Shown one piece after another: positions 37,788 to 47,181 of a stretch of 64,000 nucleotides of DNA; position 1 is the first letter of the stretch; each line of letters begins with the position of its first letter. Source of the DNA: Miniimonas arenae (GTDB taxonomy: Bacteria; Actinomycetota; Actinomycetes; Actinomycetales; Beutenbergiaceae); the NCBI RefSeq assembly GCF_006351005.1, contig NZ_VENP01000006.1, positions 1 through 64,000 of the forward strand. Reading direction: 5' to 3'. The notes under the pieces were generated by a model, which saw only the letters and a program-made list of their open reading frames with translations, ran no database searches and was not told where the DNA came from. A program made the translations under genes and the position numbers.

Positions 37788-39271
37788 AGCGTGGTGCGCA
37801 GCGCCGCCAGCCGCGCGAGCGTCGAGTCGCGACCGAGGATCTCCATCGACTCGAACAGCGGCGGCGAGACCCGCCGGCCCGAGACGGCCACCCGCAGCGG
37901 GCCGAACGCGAGCCGCGGCTTGATACCCAGGCCGTCGACGATGGCGAGGCGAAGGGCGGAGGAGATGCTCGCCGTCGTGAACTCGTCCACGTCGGTGAGC
38001 GCGGCGATCGCGGCGTCGAGGACGTCCGCGGCGCCCTCCTTCAGGGTGCCGCGCGCGTCCTCCTCGACGACGAGCTCGGCGTCCGGGACGAGCAGGAACC
38101 CGAGCATGCCGGGCGCCTCGCCGAGCAGGACCATGCGCTCCTGCACGAGGGGCGCGGCGGCGTCCAGGATCGCCCGCTCGCGGTTCGTGAGCGCCTCGTA
38201 GGTGTCGGCCGAGAGCAGCCCCGGAAGGTAGGGCACGAGGCGCGCGCGGAAGTCCGCGGGCGCCAGCAGGCGGATGTGCTGCGCGTTGATCGCCTCGGCC
38301 TTGGCCAGGTCGAACTGGGCCGGGTTCGGGTTGACGTCGCGGATGTCGAACGCGGCGATGAGCTCGGGCATCGTGAAGACGTCGCGGTCCGGGCCGATCG
38401 CCCAGCCGAGCAGCGCGAGGTAGTTGAGCAGCCCCTCGGGGATGAAGCCGCGCTCGCGGTGGTGGAAGAGGTTGGACTCCGGGTCGCGCTTGGAGAGCTT
38501 CTTGTTGCCCTCGCCGCGCACGAGCGGCATGTGCCCGAACTCGGGCACCCGGTCGGCGATGCCGAGCTCCACGAGCGCGCGGTAGAGCGCGATCTGCCGC
38601 GGCGTCGAGGACAGCAGGTCCTCCCCGCGCAGCACCTGCGTCACGCCCATGAGGGCGTCGTCGACGGGGTTGACCAGCGTGTACAGCGGCTTGCCGTCGG
38701 CGCGCACCACGACGTAGTCGGGCACCGAGCCGGCCTTGAACGTGACCTCGCCGCGGATGAGGTCGGTGAAGGTGAGGTCCTCGTCGGGCATCCGCAGGCG
38801 CCAGACCGGCTCGCGGCCCTCCGCGCGGTAGGCCTGCGCCTGCTCGGGCGTGAGGTCGCGCTCGGCGTTGTCGTAGCCCATCTGCGGCGGGCGGCCCGCC
38901 GCGAGGTTGCGCGCCTCGATCTCCTCGGGCGTCGAGAACGACGGGTAGACGTACCCGCCCTCGCGCAGCCGCTCGATGACGTCGGCGTAGATCTCCGAGC
39001 GCTGCGACTGCCGGTACGGGCCGTGCGGGCCGCCGACCTCGATGCCCTCGTCCCAGTCGATGCCGAGCCAGCGCAGCGACTCCACGATCGCGGCGTAGGA
39101 CTCCTCGGAGTCGCGCGCGGCGTCGGTGTCCTCGATGCGGAAGACGAACGTGCCGCCCGTGTGCCGGGCCTGGGCCCAGTTGAACAGCGCCGTGCGGATC
39201 ATCCCGACGTGCGGAATGCCGGTGGGCGAGGGACAGAAGCGGACGGTCACGTCAGAGGTGGGGGCGCTCAC
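37784..39271 (-). CDS. gltX: Glutamyl-tRNA synthetase
   Basis: A class I aminoacyl-tRNA synthetase charging tRNA-Glu and, in organisms that use GatCAB, tRNA-Gln. The 495-residue length is normal. It has the HIGH-type motif [10 protein letters not shown] near residue 14 and the KMSKS-type KKLSKRD near 260, plus FRIEDTD and [14 protein letters not shown] at 39271 gives the normal N-terminus [17 protein letters not shown]. Its substrates tRNA-Gln and tRNA-Glu are encoded ~1 kb downstream on the same strand. Confidence 0.97.
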   Translation of the reverse strand: MSAPTSDVTVRFCPSPTGIPHVGMIRTALFNWAQARHTGGTFVFRIEDTDAARDSEESYAAIVESLRWLGIDWDEGIEVGGPHGPYRQSQRSEIYADVIERLREGGYVYPSFSTPEEIEARNLAAGRPPQMGYDNAERDLTPEQAQAYRAEGREPVWRLRMPDEDLTFTDLIRGEVTFKAGSVPDYVVVRADGKPLYTLVNPVDDALMGVTQVLRGEDLLSSTPRQIALYRALVELGIADRVPEFGHMPLVRGEGNKKLSKRDPESNLFHHRERGFIPEGLLNYLALLGWAIGPDRDVFTMPELIAAFDIRDVNPNPAQFDLAKAEAINAQHIRLLAPADFRARLVPYLPGLLSADTYEALTNRERAILDAAAPLVQERMVLLGEAPGMLGFLLVPDAELVVEEDARGTLKEGAADVLDAAIAALTDVDEFTTASISSALRLAIVDGLGIKPRLAFGPLRVAVSGRRVSPPLFESMEILGRDSTLARLAALRTTL

Positions 39272-39324
39272 GGGAGTCCAGCGTAGGTGCTGCCCCGCCG
39301 CAACCCTCTCGGGGCCCGGCGTTG

Positions 39325-40098
39325 TCAGCGGCGCAGCACGGGGTTGGACAGCCGGCCGATCCCCTCGACCTCGACGTCCACCCGCTGACCCGCCACGATC
39401 GGCCCGACCCCCGCGGGCGTGCCGGTCAGGATGACGTCACCCGGCAGCAGCGTGAAGATGCCGCTCACGAACGAGATGAGCTCGGAGACCCCCACGATCA
39501 TCTGGGAGGTGCGCCCGTCCTGGACGAGCTCGCCGTCCACCCAGGTGCGCACCGCGAGGTCACCCGGGTCCAGGTCGGTGACGAGCACCGGCCCCAGCGG
39601 GCAGGAGGAGTCGAACGCCTTCTTCAGCGCCCACGGCCCGGTCACGCCCTTGTCACGCGCCGTGACGTCGTTGGCCACCGTGTAGCCCCACACCACGTCG
39701 AGCGCCCGCGAGACGGGCACGTCCTTGCAGATCCGCGCGATCACGACGGCGAGCTCGCCCTCGTAGTGCACGTTGCTGGAGTAGGCGGGCAGCACGATCG
39801 GGTCGTCGGGACCCACCACGGCCGTGTTCGGCTTGAGGAAGATCATCGGCTCCTCGGGCACCGCGTTGCCGAGCTCGGCCGCGTGCTCGGCGTAGTTGCG
39901 CCCGACCCCGACCACCTTCGAGCGCGGGATGACCGGCGCGAGCAGCCGCACGCCGTCGGCCGGGAGCACCTGCCCGGTGCGCTCGACGCCCACGTACAGC
40001 GGGTCACCCTTGAGGAGCGCGTAGGACGCGGCCTCGCCCTCCCCCTCGACGACGGCGTAGCGGGGGTCGTCGCCGACGGCGACACGAGCGATGCGCAT
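39325..40098 (-). CDS. Fumarylacetoacetate hydrolase family protein
   Basis: A 257-residue FAH-fold protein: [29 protein letters not shown], the metal-binding [22 protein letters not shown], and the closing [13 protein letters not shown]. Relatives hydrolyse or decarboxylate beta-diketo or oxo-acids such as acylpyruvate or oxaloacetate. It is commonly found directly upstream of gltX in actinobacteria, as here (53-bp gap). The exact substrate is undefined. Confidence 0.93.
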   Translation of the reverse strand: MRIARVAVGDDPRYAVVEGEGEAASYALLKGDPLYVGVERTGQVLPADGVRLLAPVIPRSKVVGVGRNYAEHAAELGNAVPEEPMIFLKPNTAVVGPDDPIVLPAYSSNVHYEGELAVVIARICKDVPVSRALDVVWGYTVANDVTARDKGVTGPWALKKAFDSSCPLGPVLVTDLDPGDLAVRTWVDGELVQDGRTSQMIVGVSELISFVSGIFTLLPGDVILTGTPAGVGPIVAGQRVDVEVEGIGRLSNPVLRR

Positions 40099-40147
40099 GC
40101 GGCCACCCTAACCGGGGGCGCGGGTCAGCGGTCGGGTCAGCGCCGGG

Positions 40148-40945
40148 TCAGCGCCGGGCGAGGACCTCCGTGTGCACGACCGTGAAGATCCCGTCGTCCG
40201 ACTCCGCCCACGTCCGCCAGGCCGCGGCGAGCCGCTCGAGCTCGTCCGTGGTCGCGAAGCCGAGCTCGACGGCGTCGCGCGCCACCCCGGAGCGCGTGAT
40301 CCGGTCCGCCCAGGACCCGCCCCAGAACTCCCGCATCTCCGGGTCCGCGAAGCACCACGTCGAGGTGGAGACGCTGTGGTCGGTGAACCCGGCCTCGCGC
40401 ACCCAGCCCAGCAGCCGCCGTCCCGCGTCCGGCTCCGCGCCGTTCGCCCGCGCGACCTGGGAGTACAGGTACAGCCAGTCGTCGAGCCCGGGGACCTGCG
40501 GGAACCACTGCATCCCGCCGTAGTCGGCGTCGCGCACGGCCAGCACACCGCCGGGGCGCAGGACGCGGCGCATCTCCCGCAGCGCGCCGACCGGGTCGAC
40601 GAGGTGCTGCAGCACCTGGTGGGCGTGCACGACGTCGAAGCTCTCCGCCACGTACGGCAGCGCCATCACGTCGCCCGGCTCGAACAGCACGTTGTCCACT
40701 CCGCGGGCGGCGGCCACCTCACCCGCCTTGAGCAGCACCTCCCGGGAGGAGTCGATCCCCACGACGCGGCCGGGCGAGACGCGCTCGGCCAGGTCGACCG
40801 TGATCGTGCCCGGCCCGCAGCCCACGTCGAGGAGGTCGAGCCCGGGGCCGAGGTCGTCCAGGAGGTAGGCGGCGGAGTTCTCCGCGGTGCGCCACGTGTG
40901 GTTGCGCAGCACGCTCTCGCTGTGACCGTGGATGTAGTGCGGCAT
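40148..40945 (-). CDS. Class I SAM-dependent methyltransferase
   Basis: A 265-residue protein. Motif I LLDVGCGPGTITVDLAERV, the acidic VVGIDSS, motif II/III SFDVVHAHQVLQHLVDP, and LREMRRVLRPGG are of the UbiE/Methyltransf_11 type. The ATG at 40945 has an AGGAGG site. It is divergent from the membrane acyltransferase at 41020. The methyl acceptor is unknown. Confidence 0.92.
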   Translation of the reverse strand: MPHYIHGHSESVLRNHTWRTAENSAAYLLDDLGPGLDLLDVGCGPGTITVDLAERVSPGRVVGIDSSREVLLKAGEVAAARGVDNVLFEPGDVMALPYVAESFDVVHAHQVLQHLVDPVGALREMRRVLRPGGVLAVRDADYGGMQWFPQVPGLDDWLYLYSQVARANGAEPDAGRRLLGWVREAGFTDHSVSTSTWCFADPEMREFWGGSWADRITRSGVARDAVELGFATTDELERLAAAWRTWAESDDGIFTVVHTEVLARR

Positions 40946-41019
40946 CACGCCTCCTCGTCGCTCCTGGGAACCGCCTCGTCGCGCTCCTTCGCCCACCGTA
41001 GCCCGGCTACCCTCGCCGG

Positions 41020-42288
41020 GTGAGCACTCCGGACGGTCCCGCACCACGGTTCCCCGCGGGCAGCACCGTCCCCGCCGTGCCGCCGCCCTCGTGGCAGCCC
41101 GCCACCGTGCCGCCGCCTCCGCACCCCGTCGCCGGCGCGGCACCCTCATGGCAGCCCGCCGCCGCGCCGCCGGTCCAGCAGCCCGCCGGCCAGCCCGCCG
41201 CGAAGCCGCGCCGACCCCGCATCACGGGCATCGACGTCGCCCGCGCGGTGGCGATCCTGGGCATGCTCGTCGCGCACCTCGGCACGGGTCACGCCTCCGA
41301 CGCGGGCTGGGGCGCCCAGTGGATGTGGATCTTCGACGGCCGCTCCTCGGCGCTGTTCGCGACCCTCGCGGGCGTGAGCATCACGCTCATGAGCCGGTCG
41401 GCCGCGACGCCGACGGACTGGCGCGGCGTGCGGACGAAGATCGCCGTGCGCGCCGCCATCCTGCTCCCGCTCGGCGGGGTGCTGCAGGCGATCGGCTACC
41501 CCGTCGTCGTGATCCTGTCGACCTACGCGGTGCTGTTCCTCATGGCGCTGCCCGTCCTGCGGCTGCCCAGCCGGTGGCTCCTCGTGCTGGCCGGCGTCGC
41601 GATGACGCTCGGCCCGGTCGTCGTGCTCGGCCTGCGCGAGGCGACCACCGGCACCGCGGCGCCGAGCGTGCTGTTCGGGTTCGGACTCGGCGAGCTGGTG
41701 TGGGGCTACTACCCCGCCCTCGTGTGGATCGGGTACCTCCTCGTCGGCATGGTGCTCGGGCGGGGCGCCCTCGCCGCGCGCTCGTTCGCGCTCGCGCTCG
41801 TGGGCGGGGGCACCAGCCTCGCGATCGCCGCGTACGGCGCGGGCTCGCTGCTCACCGCCGCGCTCGCGCCCGGCCAGGACCGGGCCGATCTGGGCTGGCC
41901 GCTCGCACTCGTGTCCGTCGAGCCGCACGGGAACTCCCCGTTCGAGGTGATCGGGAACGCCGGCGTCGCGCTCGCCGTGACCGGGCTGTGCCTCCTGGCA
42001 ACGTCGTGGCGCGCGGGCAGCCTGCTGCTGTCCCCGCTCGCCGCGACCGGCGCGATGTCGCTCACGATCTACACGGTGCAGCTCCTCGTCATCGGCGCCC
42101 TCGGGGAGCACGCGGTGTGGTTCCCTGAGTCCAACGGTCCGCTGCTCGCCCTCGCGATCGGCTCGATCGTGTTCGCGACGATCTGGCGGCACTGCCTCGG
42201 CAAGGGTCCGCTGGAGCGCGCGCTGAGCGGCGCGTCAGATGCGGCCGCGCGCGCCGTCGTCCGCTCCGCCGCACGTCCTGCGCGATGA
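41020..42288 (+). CDS. Heparan-alpha-glucosaminide N-acetyltransferase-like (DUF1624/DUF418-type) membrane protein
   Basis: A 422-residue protein. A Pro-rich cytoplasmic head of ~65 residues, with two PxWQPAxxPP units, precedes about ten TM segments beginning RITGIDVARAVAILGMLVAHL. The RxxxIDxxRGxAILGM pattern and DGRSSALFATLAGVS are typical of this acyltransferase-like family. Start GTG at 41020, with TACCCT exactly 6 bp upstream, so a leaderless mRNA is likely. Its stop overlaps the next ATG. The acyl acceptor is unknown; cell-wall modification is plausible. Confidence 0.85.
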   Translation: MSTPDGPAPRFPAGSTVPAVPPPSWQPATVPPPPHPVAGAAPSWQPAAAPPVQQPAGQPAAKPRRPRITGIDVARAVAILGMLVAHLGTGHASDAGWGAQWMWIFDGRSSALFATLAGVSITLMSRSAATPTDWRGVRTKIAVRAAILLPLGGVLQAIGYPVVVILSTYAVLFLMALPVLRLPSRWLLVLAGVAMTLGPVVVLGLREATTGTAAPSVLFGFGLGELVWGYYPALVWIGYLLVGMVLGRGALAARSFALALVGGGTSLAIAAYGAGSLLTAALAPGQDRADLGWPLALVSVEPHGNSPFEVIGNAGVALAVTGLCLLATSWRAGSLLLSPLAATGAMSLTIYTVQLLVIGALGEHAVWFPESNGPLLALAIGSIVFATIWRHCLGKGPLERALSGASDAAARAVVRSAARPAR

Positions 42289-43253
42289 GCGCGGTCGCGG
42301 CGATCCCGCCGGCCGCGCCGGTCGCGTTCGGGCCCTCGGTCCTCGCGGCCGACAACTGGTCCGCGCGCGAGGCCGCCCACGTCCGACGCGCCGACGACCT
42401 CACGGCCGGCCACCGCGAACGCCGCGCGCGGGATGCGAGCCACGCCGTCGAGGACTTCCTGTTCACCTACTACCCGCTGCGACCCTCGCACCTGCGCCGG
42501 TGGAGCCCCGGCGTGGGCGTCGGGCTCGCGGGCGCCGCCGGCACCCGGTTCGACGGCGCGCGGTGGTTCGCGATGCACGACGGCGTCGCTCGCCTCGACG
42601 AGGCGGCCTACCTCGCCGATCGCGGCGCCGCGGTGCGCTTCCACGCCCGGCTGCTGCACGCCGTCGCGCACCGGCCGGCGACGTTCTCGTGCTTCGGGCT
42701 GCACGAGTGGGCGATGGTCTACCGCGAGGGTGAGGACCACCGCCACCCGCTGCCGCTGCGGCTCGGCGCGGCGGGCACCGACGCAGTGGTGGAGTCCCAC
42801 CGCATCACGTGCAGCCACGTCGACGCGTTCCGGTTCTTCACGCCGTCGGCGCGAGGGTTGAACGTGCTGCAGCCCAGCCGCGAGACGCAGGTCGTGCTCG
42901 ACCAGCCCGGGTGCCTGCACGTGGGGATGGACCTGCTCAAGACGGTGGTGCACCTGGGGCCCGCGGTCCCCGGCGAGCTCGCCCTGGACGCGTTCACCCT
43001 GGCGCGCGACATCCGCGTTCTCGACATGCGCGCCTCGCCGTACGACGTGAGCGGCTACGGCCTGGACGCGGTGGCGATCGAGACGCCGGCCGGCAAGGCC
43101 GAGTACGTCGCGGCCCAGCGCACCTTCGCCGAGCGAGCCGAGCCGCTGCGCGCGGCGCTGCTCGACGTGTGCCGCACGCTGCTGGGCGACGGCGACGCAG
43201 GCGCAGACGCCGGCACTGACGGCGCAGGCGCATCGCGGCGCCCCGAACGCTGA
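42285..43253 (+). CDS. Conserved actinobacterial protein annotated as 3-methyladenine DNA glycosylase-like
   Basis: A 322-residue protein with the blocks HVRRADDLTAGHRERR, HAVEDFLFTYYPLRPSHLRRWSPG, SCFGLHEWAMVYR, HVDAFRFFTPSA, and MDLLKTVVHLGP. Actinobacterial homologues carry a 3-methyladenine glycosylase label, but no classical glycosylase motif (helix-hairpin-helix, AlkD/MPG) is visible, so the function is uncertain. ATG at 42285 overlaps the preceding stop. The C-terminal ~20 residues are a DGDAGADAG-type low-complexity tail. Confidence 0.75.
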   Translation: MSAVAAIPPAAPVAFGPSVLAADNWSAREAAHVRRADDLTAGHRERRARDASHAVEDFLFTYYPLRPSHLRRWSPGVGVGLAGAAGTRFDGARWFAMHDGVARLDEAAYLADRGAAVRFHARLLHAVAHRPATFSCFGLHEWAMVYREGEDHRHPLPLRLGAAGTDAVVESHRITCSHVDAFRFFTPSARGLNVLQPSRETQVVLDQPGCLHVGMDLLKTVVHLGPAVPGELALDAFTLARDIRVLDMRASPYDVSGYGLDAVAIETPAGKAEYVAAQRTFAERAEPLRAALLDVCRTLLGDGDAGADAGTDGAGASRRPER

Positions 43254-43331
43254 GATCCGCTCGCGCAGCGGCGCCCACGTCGGGACGTTGGTCCCGGGTC
43301 CGTGCGACGAACCCCGCAGGATCCTGGAACG

Positions 43332-43808
43332 ATGCGGCGCACCCCGGTCTACTACTACTCCTCCTCGTCGGGACTGGTCCGGCTCTTCGCCGAGCGCCTC
43401 GGCCGCCCCGTCCACGACCTCTCCGAGCGCGAGGTCCGCCAGAGCCTGGCGGACGGCCCGTGGGTGCTGCTCACGCCGTCGTACAAGACGGGCAACCCTG
43501 CGAACGACACCATCCCCGAGGCCGTGCGCCGGTTCCTCGCCTCCCCCGCCAACCGGCGCCACCTGGTGGGCGTGATGGGGTCGGGCAACCGCAACTTCGG
43601 CCGGTACTACCAGCGCGCCGCGCGCGAGATCGCCGAGCTGTCCGGGCGCCCCGTGCTGTTCGAGTTCGAGCTGTCCGGCACGCCGTGGGACGTGCAGGAG
43701 TGCGTGCGCATCCTCGAGGAGCTCGATGCCGCGCTGGACCGGCGCGACGCCCTCCGCGCTCACGACTCGGACGCGTCCCCCGCGGCGCCCACCGCTGCGG
43801 CACTCTGA
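43332..43808 (+). CDS. nrdI: NrdI-like flavodoxin
   Basis: NrdI is the flavoprotein that supplies the oxidant for assembling the Mn cofactor of class Ib ribonucleotide reductase. The 158-residue protein has the FMN phosphate loop YYYSSSSGLV, TPSYKTG, the glycine loop GVMGSGNRNFGRYY and ELSGTPWDV, as in NrdI, plus a ~25-residue C-terminal extension. ATG at 43332 is chosen because homology starts there. nrdH, nrdE and nrdF are absent nearby, so it is an orphan copy or a paralogue with a different partner. Confidence 0.85.
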   Translation: MRRTPVYYYSSSSGLVRLFAERLGRPVHDLSEREVRQSLADGPWVLLTPSYKTGNPANDTIPEAVRRFLASPANRRHLVGVMGSGNRNFGRYYQRAAREIAELSGRPVLFEFELSGTPWDVQECVRILEELDAALDRRDALRAHDSDASPAAPTAAAL

Positions 43809-43812
43809 CGGG

Positions 43813-45573
43813 ATGCCAGAACCTGGCGGCGGTCGCACCGACGCACGCGGCGCCACCGACGACGCCGCCGTCCGCACGCGCGAGCAGCAGCGGCGCGAGT
43901 CCGGCGCCCGGGCGGAGCTCGCCGTCGCGAGGTCGCTCACCGCGACGCTGCCGGAGGGCAGCGTCGTGCTGCGCAACGTGAACCTCGTCGTCGACGGCGA
44001 GCAGTCCGAGGCGGACGTCCTCGCCGTCGTGCCGGGGCTGGGTCTCGCGGTGGTCGAGGTCAAGAGCGGGAACGTGCGCCTCACCGACGGTGAGTGGCGC
44101 CAGGGCGGACGCGCCATCGACCCGGTGCGTCAGGCACGACGGACCATGCACGCGGCCCGGCGCTACCTGCACGAGCGCGACGCGATCACGTTCCGTCGCC
44201 TGCGCGCCACCTACCTCCTCGCCCTGCCCGGCTCGCGCATCCCGGAGACGTTCCGCGCCCCGGACGTCACTCGCCGGATGATCCTCGACTCCGGCGACCT
44301 GCTCGAGGGCCGCGCCGGCGAGCGCCTCGTGGCCGCCCTCACCCGCGACGCGGACGGCGACCGCGTGCCGGACGCAGCCCTCGTCGCCACCATCGCCGCG
44401 AGCTTCGCCCCCTCCCTCCCGGGCCAGGCCGACCTCCTGGCGGCCGCGGAGGAGCAGGACCTGCTCGCCGAGCAGCTCACGGCGGACCAGGCGCGGGTTC
44501 TCGACCTGGCGCGCGCGATGCCGCGGCTGCAGATCGTCGGCGGCGCCGGCAGCGGCAAGACGTGGCTCGCCCTGGAGCAGGCACGGCGGCTCTCGGCGCA
44601 GGGCCGGCGCGTCGCGCTGCTGTGCTACTCGCGCGGCCTCGGCCGCTACCTCCAGCGCACGACCTCCGCCTGGCGCCGGGACCGGCCCGCGTGGGTCGGC
44701 CTCTTCCACGAGCTCCCGGTCGAGTGGGGCGCGACGCCCGGCCGGGACGACGACCCCGAGGACTGGGAGACGCGGCTGCCCCGCGACCTCGCCACGCTCG
44801 CCGCCACGCGCGACCCCGCCGACCTGTTCGACGCGATCGTCGTCGACGAGGCGCAGGACTTCGGCGACGAGTGGTGGCCCGCGCTGCTGCGCTGCCTGCG
44901 CGATCCCGGCACGGGCGGGCTGACCGTGTTCTCCGACGAGTCCCAGCGTGTCTTCGCGCGCGACGGCCGCGCCCCGATCGAGCTCGCGACGCTCACGCTC
45001 GAGGAGAACCTGCGCTCCACCCGCGAGATCGCCCGGACCTTCGGCAGCTACGGCGACGGCGTGGTGCGCCCCGCCGGCGCGCACGGCGCACCGGTGCGCC
45101 TGGTCGAGGCCGGCGACGCCGAGGCGATCGCGTCGGACGACCGCGCCCTGCGTCGCGCCGCCGCGGACGAGGTGCTCGCCGCCGCGGACGACGCCGTCGA
45201 GGCTCTCGTCGAGGAGGGCTGGATCCCGGGTGACATCGCGCTGCTGTGCACCGGATCGCGCCACCCGGAGCAGGTGAACACGGTCGAGCTGCGCGGACAC
45301 ACCGCCTACTGGGACGACGCCCTGGACGGTGTCGACGTCTTCTACGGCCACGTCCTCAACTTCAAGGGACTGGAGCGCCGCGTCGTCGTGCTCGCGGTCA
45401 ACGGCGTGCGCGACCTCGACCGCGCTCGGCACATGCTCTACACGGGCATGTCCCGGGCGCGCAGCCTGCTCGTCGTCGTCGGGCCTCGCGCCTTCGTCGA
45501 GCGGGTCGGCGGCGAGGCCGCCGTCCACCGCCTGCGCGAGGCCACGCCGTGGCCCGTGCGGGTCTGCGACTGA
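43813..45573 (+). CDS. NERD-domain DNA helicase (UvrD-like ATPase)
   Basis: The 586-residue protein begins with a NERD nuclease-related domain (ELAVARSL...VVLRNVNLVVDGEQSEADVLAVVPGLGLAVVEVKSG). It continues with a superfamily 1 ATPase: Walker A IVGGAGSGKTWLALEQ, Walker B IVVDEAQDFGDEWW, the ENLRSTREIA motif, and C-terminal NFKGLERRVVVLAV and MLYTGMSRARSLLVVVG. The NERD Asp...Glu-x-Lys (E-V-K) catalytic pattern is present. It starts 4 bp after nrdI. It is likely to act in DNA repair or defence; specifics are unknown. Confidence 0.88.
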   Translation: MPEPGGGRTDARGATDDAAVRTREQQRRESGARAELAVARSLTATLPEGSVVLRNVNLVVDGEQSEADVLAVVPGLGLAVVEVKSGNVRLTDGEWRQGGRAIDPVRQARRTMHAARRYLHERDAITFRRLRATYLLALPGSRIPETFRAPDVTRRMILDSGDLLEGRAGERLVAALTRDADGDRVPDAALVATIAASFAPSLPGQADLLAAAEEQDLLAEQLTADQARVLDLARAMPRLQIVGGAGSGKTWLALEQARRLSAQGRRVALLCYSRGLGRYLQRTTSAWRRDRPAWVGLFHELPVEWGATPGRDDDPEDWETRLPRDLATLAATRDPADLFDAIVVDEAQDFGDEWWPALLRCLRDPGTGGLTVFSDESQRVFARDGRAPIELATLTLEENLRSTREIARTFGSYGDGVVRPAGAHGAPVRLVEAGDAEAIASDDRALRRAAADEVLAAADDAVEALVEEGWIPGDIALLCTGSRHPEQVNTVELRGHTAYWDDALDGVDVFYGHVLNFKGLERRVVVLAVNGVRDLDRARHMLYTGMSRARSLLVVVGPRAFVERVGGEAAVHRLREATPWPVRVCD

Positions 45574-45597
45574 CCGGGCCTGACGGAGCCGCCCACC

Positions 45598-46434
45598 GTG
45601 ACCACGCTCGACAGGCCGCCGCGCACCCGCCACGCTGGCCCCGTGCCGTCAGACTGGGTCGAGGAGCTCGTCACGCTCCTGTACCGCGTCGACCCCGAGG
45701 ACTTCGTCACCGAGCGCGCGCGCTACGCCGCCCAGGTGCGGGCCGCGGGCGACGAGGTCGGGGCGGCCCGGCTGCGCCGTCTGCCCAAGCCGACGATCGC
45801 CGCGAGCTGGGTGAACCGGCTCGCGGTGCACTGGCCCGAGGAGCTCGAGCAGCTGCTCGCCGTCGGCGAGAGCCTGCGGGAGGCGACCAGCACGCGCGAC
45901 CGCAGCCGACTCGCCGCGCTCGACCGCGAGCGCCGCACCCGCACCGACGCGCTGGTCTCCCTGCTGTGGCACCTCGGCGAGGAGGAGGCCGCGGCGGGCC
46001 GGCGCGGGCCCTCCCCCGAGTCGCTCGCGCGGGTCGTCGAGATGCTCACCGCGGCCGTGATGGACCCCGAGGTGGCCGAGCAGGTGCGCCGCGGCCAGGT
46101 GGCCCGGACCGTGGTGCACGAGGGCTTCGGCGTGGTCGGCCCCGACGACGGCGTGCCCGCCCCCACCGTCCGGCACCTGCGTCCGGGCGCGGACCAGGTC
46201 GCGCGGGCGACGGCGGACCTCGTCGACGCCGAGAACCGCCTCACCGCCGCGACCGACACGGTCGGCTCGCTCGAGTCGATGGTGACGTCGCTGGACGCCG
46301 AGATCGCCGCCCTCGAGCACGACCGTGACGCCGCGCGCGAGAACCTCGCCACGTGGCAGCGCACCCGCACCGAGGCCGAGCGTGCGGTGCGCACGGCGCG
46401 TCAGCGGCTGGACGCGCTCACCGACGAGCCGTGA
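45598..46434 (+). CDS. Conserved hypothetical protein with C-terminal coiled coil
   Basis: A 278-residue protein. The N-terminus (VEELVTLLYRVDPEDFVTERARYAAQVRAAGD, LPKPTIAASWVNRLA) is a recurrent actinobacterial pattern of unknown function. Residues ~195-275 form a long heptad-rich helix (ATADLVDAENRLTAATDTV...). No signal peptide or TM. Start GTG at 45598. It overlaps the YigZ gene by 4 bp (GTGA), so both are probably expressed together. Confidence 0.8.
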   Translation: MTTLDRPPRTRHAGPVPSDWVEELVTLLYRVDPEDFVTERARYAAQVRAAGDEVGAARLRRLPKPTIAASWVNRLAVHWPEELEQLLAVGESLREATSTRDRSRLAALDRERRTRTDALVSLLWHLGEEEAAAGRRGPSPESLARVVEMLTAAVMDPEVAEQVRRGQVARTVVHEGFGVVGPDDGVPAPTVRHLRPGADQVARATADLVDAENRLTAATDTVGSLESMVTSLDAEIAALEHDRDAARENLATWQRTRTEAERAVRTARQRLDALTDEP

Positions 46435-47144
46435 GCGTGTCGATGACGCACGCGAGCCTCGACGGGCCGTCGGAGTACCGCACGCTCGCCGCGACCCACC
46501 AGCACGAGGTCGAGATCTCCCGCTCGCGCTTCCTCGCGCTGCTCTCCCCCGCCGCGACGGAGGAGGACGCGCGTGCGTGCGTCGCGACAGCGCGCCGGGG
46601 CCACCCGCAGGCGCGCCACCACTGCACGGCCTTCGTGCTCGGTCCGCGCCGCGACGTGCGCCGCACGAGCGACGACGGCGAGCCCTCCGGCACCGCCGGC
46701 GCACCCATGCTCGACGCGCTGCTCGCGGCCGAGGTGAGCGACGTCGTCGCCGTCGTCGTGCGGCACTTCGGCGGCGTGCTGCTGGGGACCGGCGGCCTGG
46801 CACGGGCCTACCGCGGCGCCGTCGCCGACGCCCTCGCCGGCGCGCCGCTCGTCCTGCGGCGCCGACGCACCCTGCTGCGCGTCACGCTCGACTACGCGGA
46901 CGCGGCCGCCGTCACCGCGCTCGCCGAGCGCGCGGGCTGGGGCGTGTCGGCCCGCTACGGGGTCGACGTCGAGCTCGACCTGGCCGTGCCGCCGGACGCC
47001 GCCGGGGCGTCGGTGACGCGGATCGCGGCGACGACGGCGGGGCGGGGCCGCGCCACGCCGTCGGGCACGGCATGGGTGGACCAGCCGTGGCCGGACCACC
47101 CGCAGGACGAGACGCACCACACGCGCGCCCCCGGAACTGCCTAG
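46431..47144 (+). CDS. YigZ/IMPACT-family protein
   Basis: A 237-residue protein with the UPF0029 N-terminal domain: SRFLALLSPAATEEDARACV, HPQARHHCTAFVLG, RTSDDGEPSGTAGAPML, VVVRHFGGVLLGTGGLARAYRGAV. The last is the hallmark of IMPACT/YigZ, proteins linked to translation control. GTG at 46431 overlaps the previous stop; an in-frame ATG 12 bp later is an alternative. The C-terminal DUF1949-like ferredoxin fold is followed by a short unrelated tail. Confidence 0.92.
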   Translation: MSVSMTHASLDGPSEYRTLAATHQHEVEISRSRFLALLSPAATEEDARACVATARRGHPQARHHCTAFVLGPRRDVRRTSDDGEPSGTAGAPMLDALLAAEVSDVVAVVVRHFGGVLLGTGGLARAYRGAVADALAGAPLVLRRRRTLLRVTLDYADAAAVTALAERAGWGVSARYGVDVELDLAVPPDAAGASVTRIAATTAGRGRATPSGTAWVDQPWPDHPQDETHHTRAPGTA

Positions 47145-47145
47145 G
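47140..47145 (+). promoter_or_regulatory. -10 box of trpB2
   Basis: TAGGCT ends 36 bp before the ATG at 47182, and a GAGGAGA ribosome site is at about 47171-47177. This gives a normal short leader with no visible attenuator. Confidence 0.4.
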
Positions 47146-47181
47146 CTCGCAACCGATCGCCGCTGATCCACGAGGAGAACC

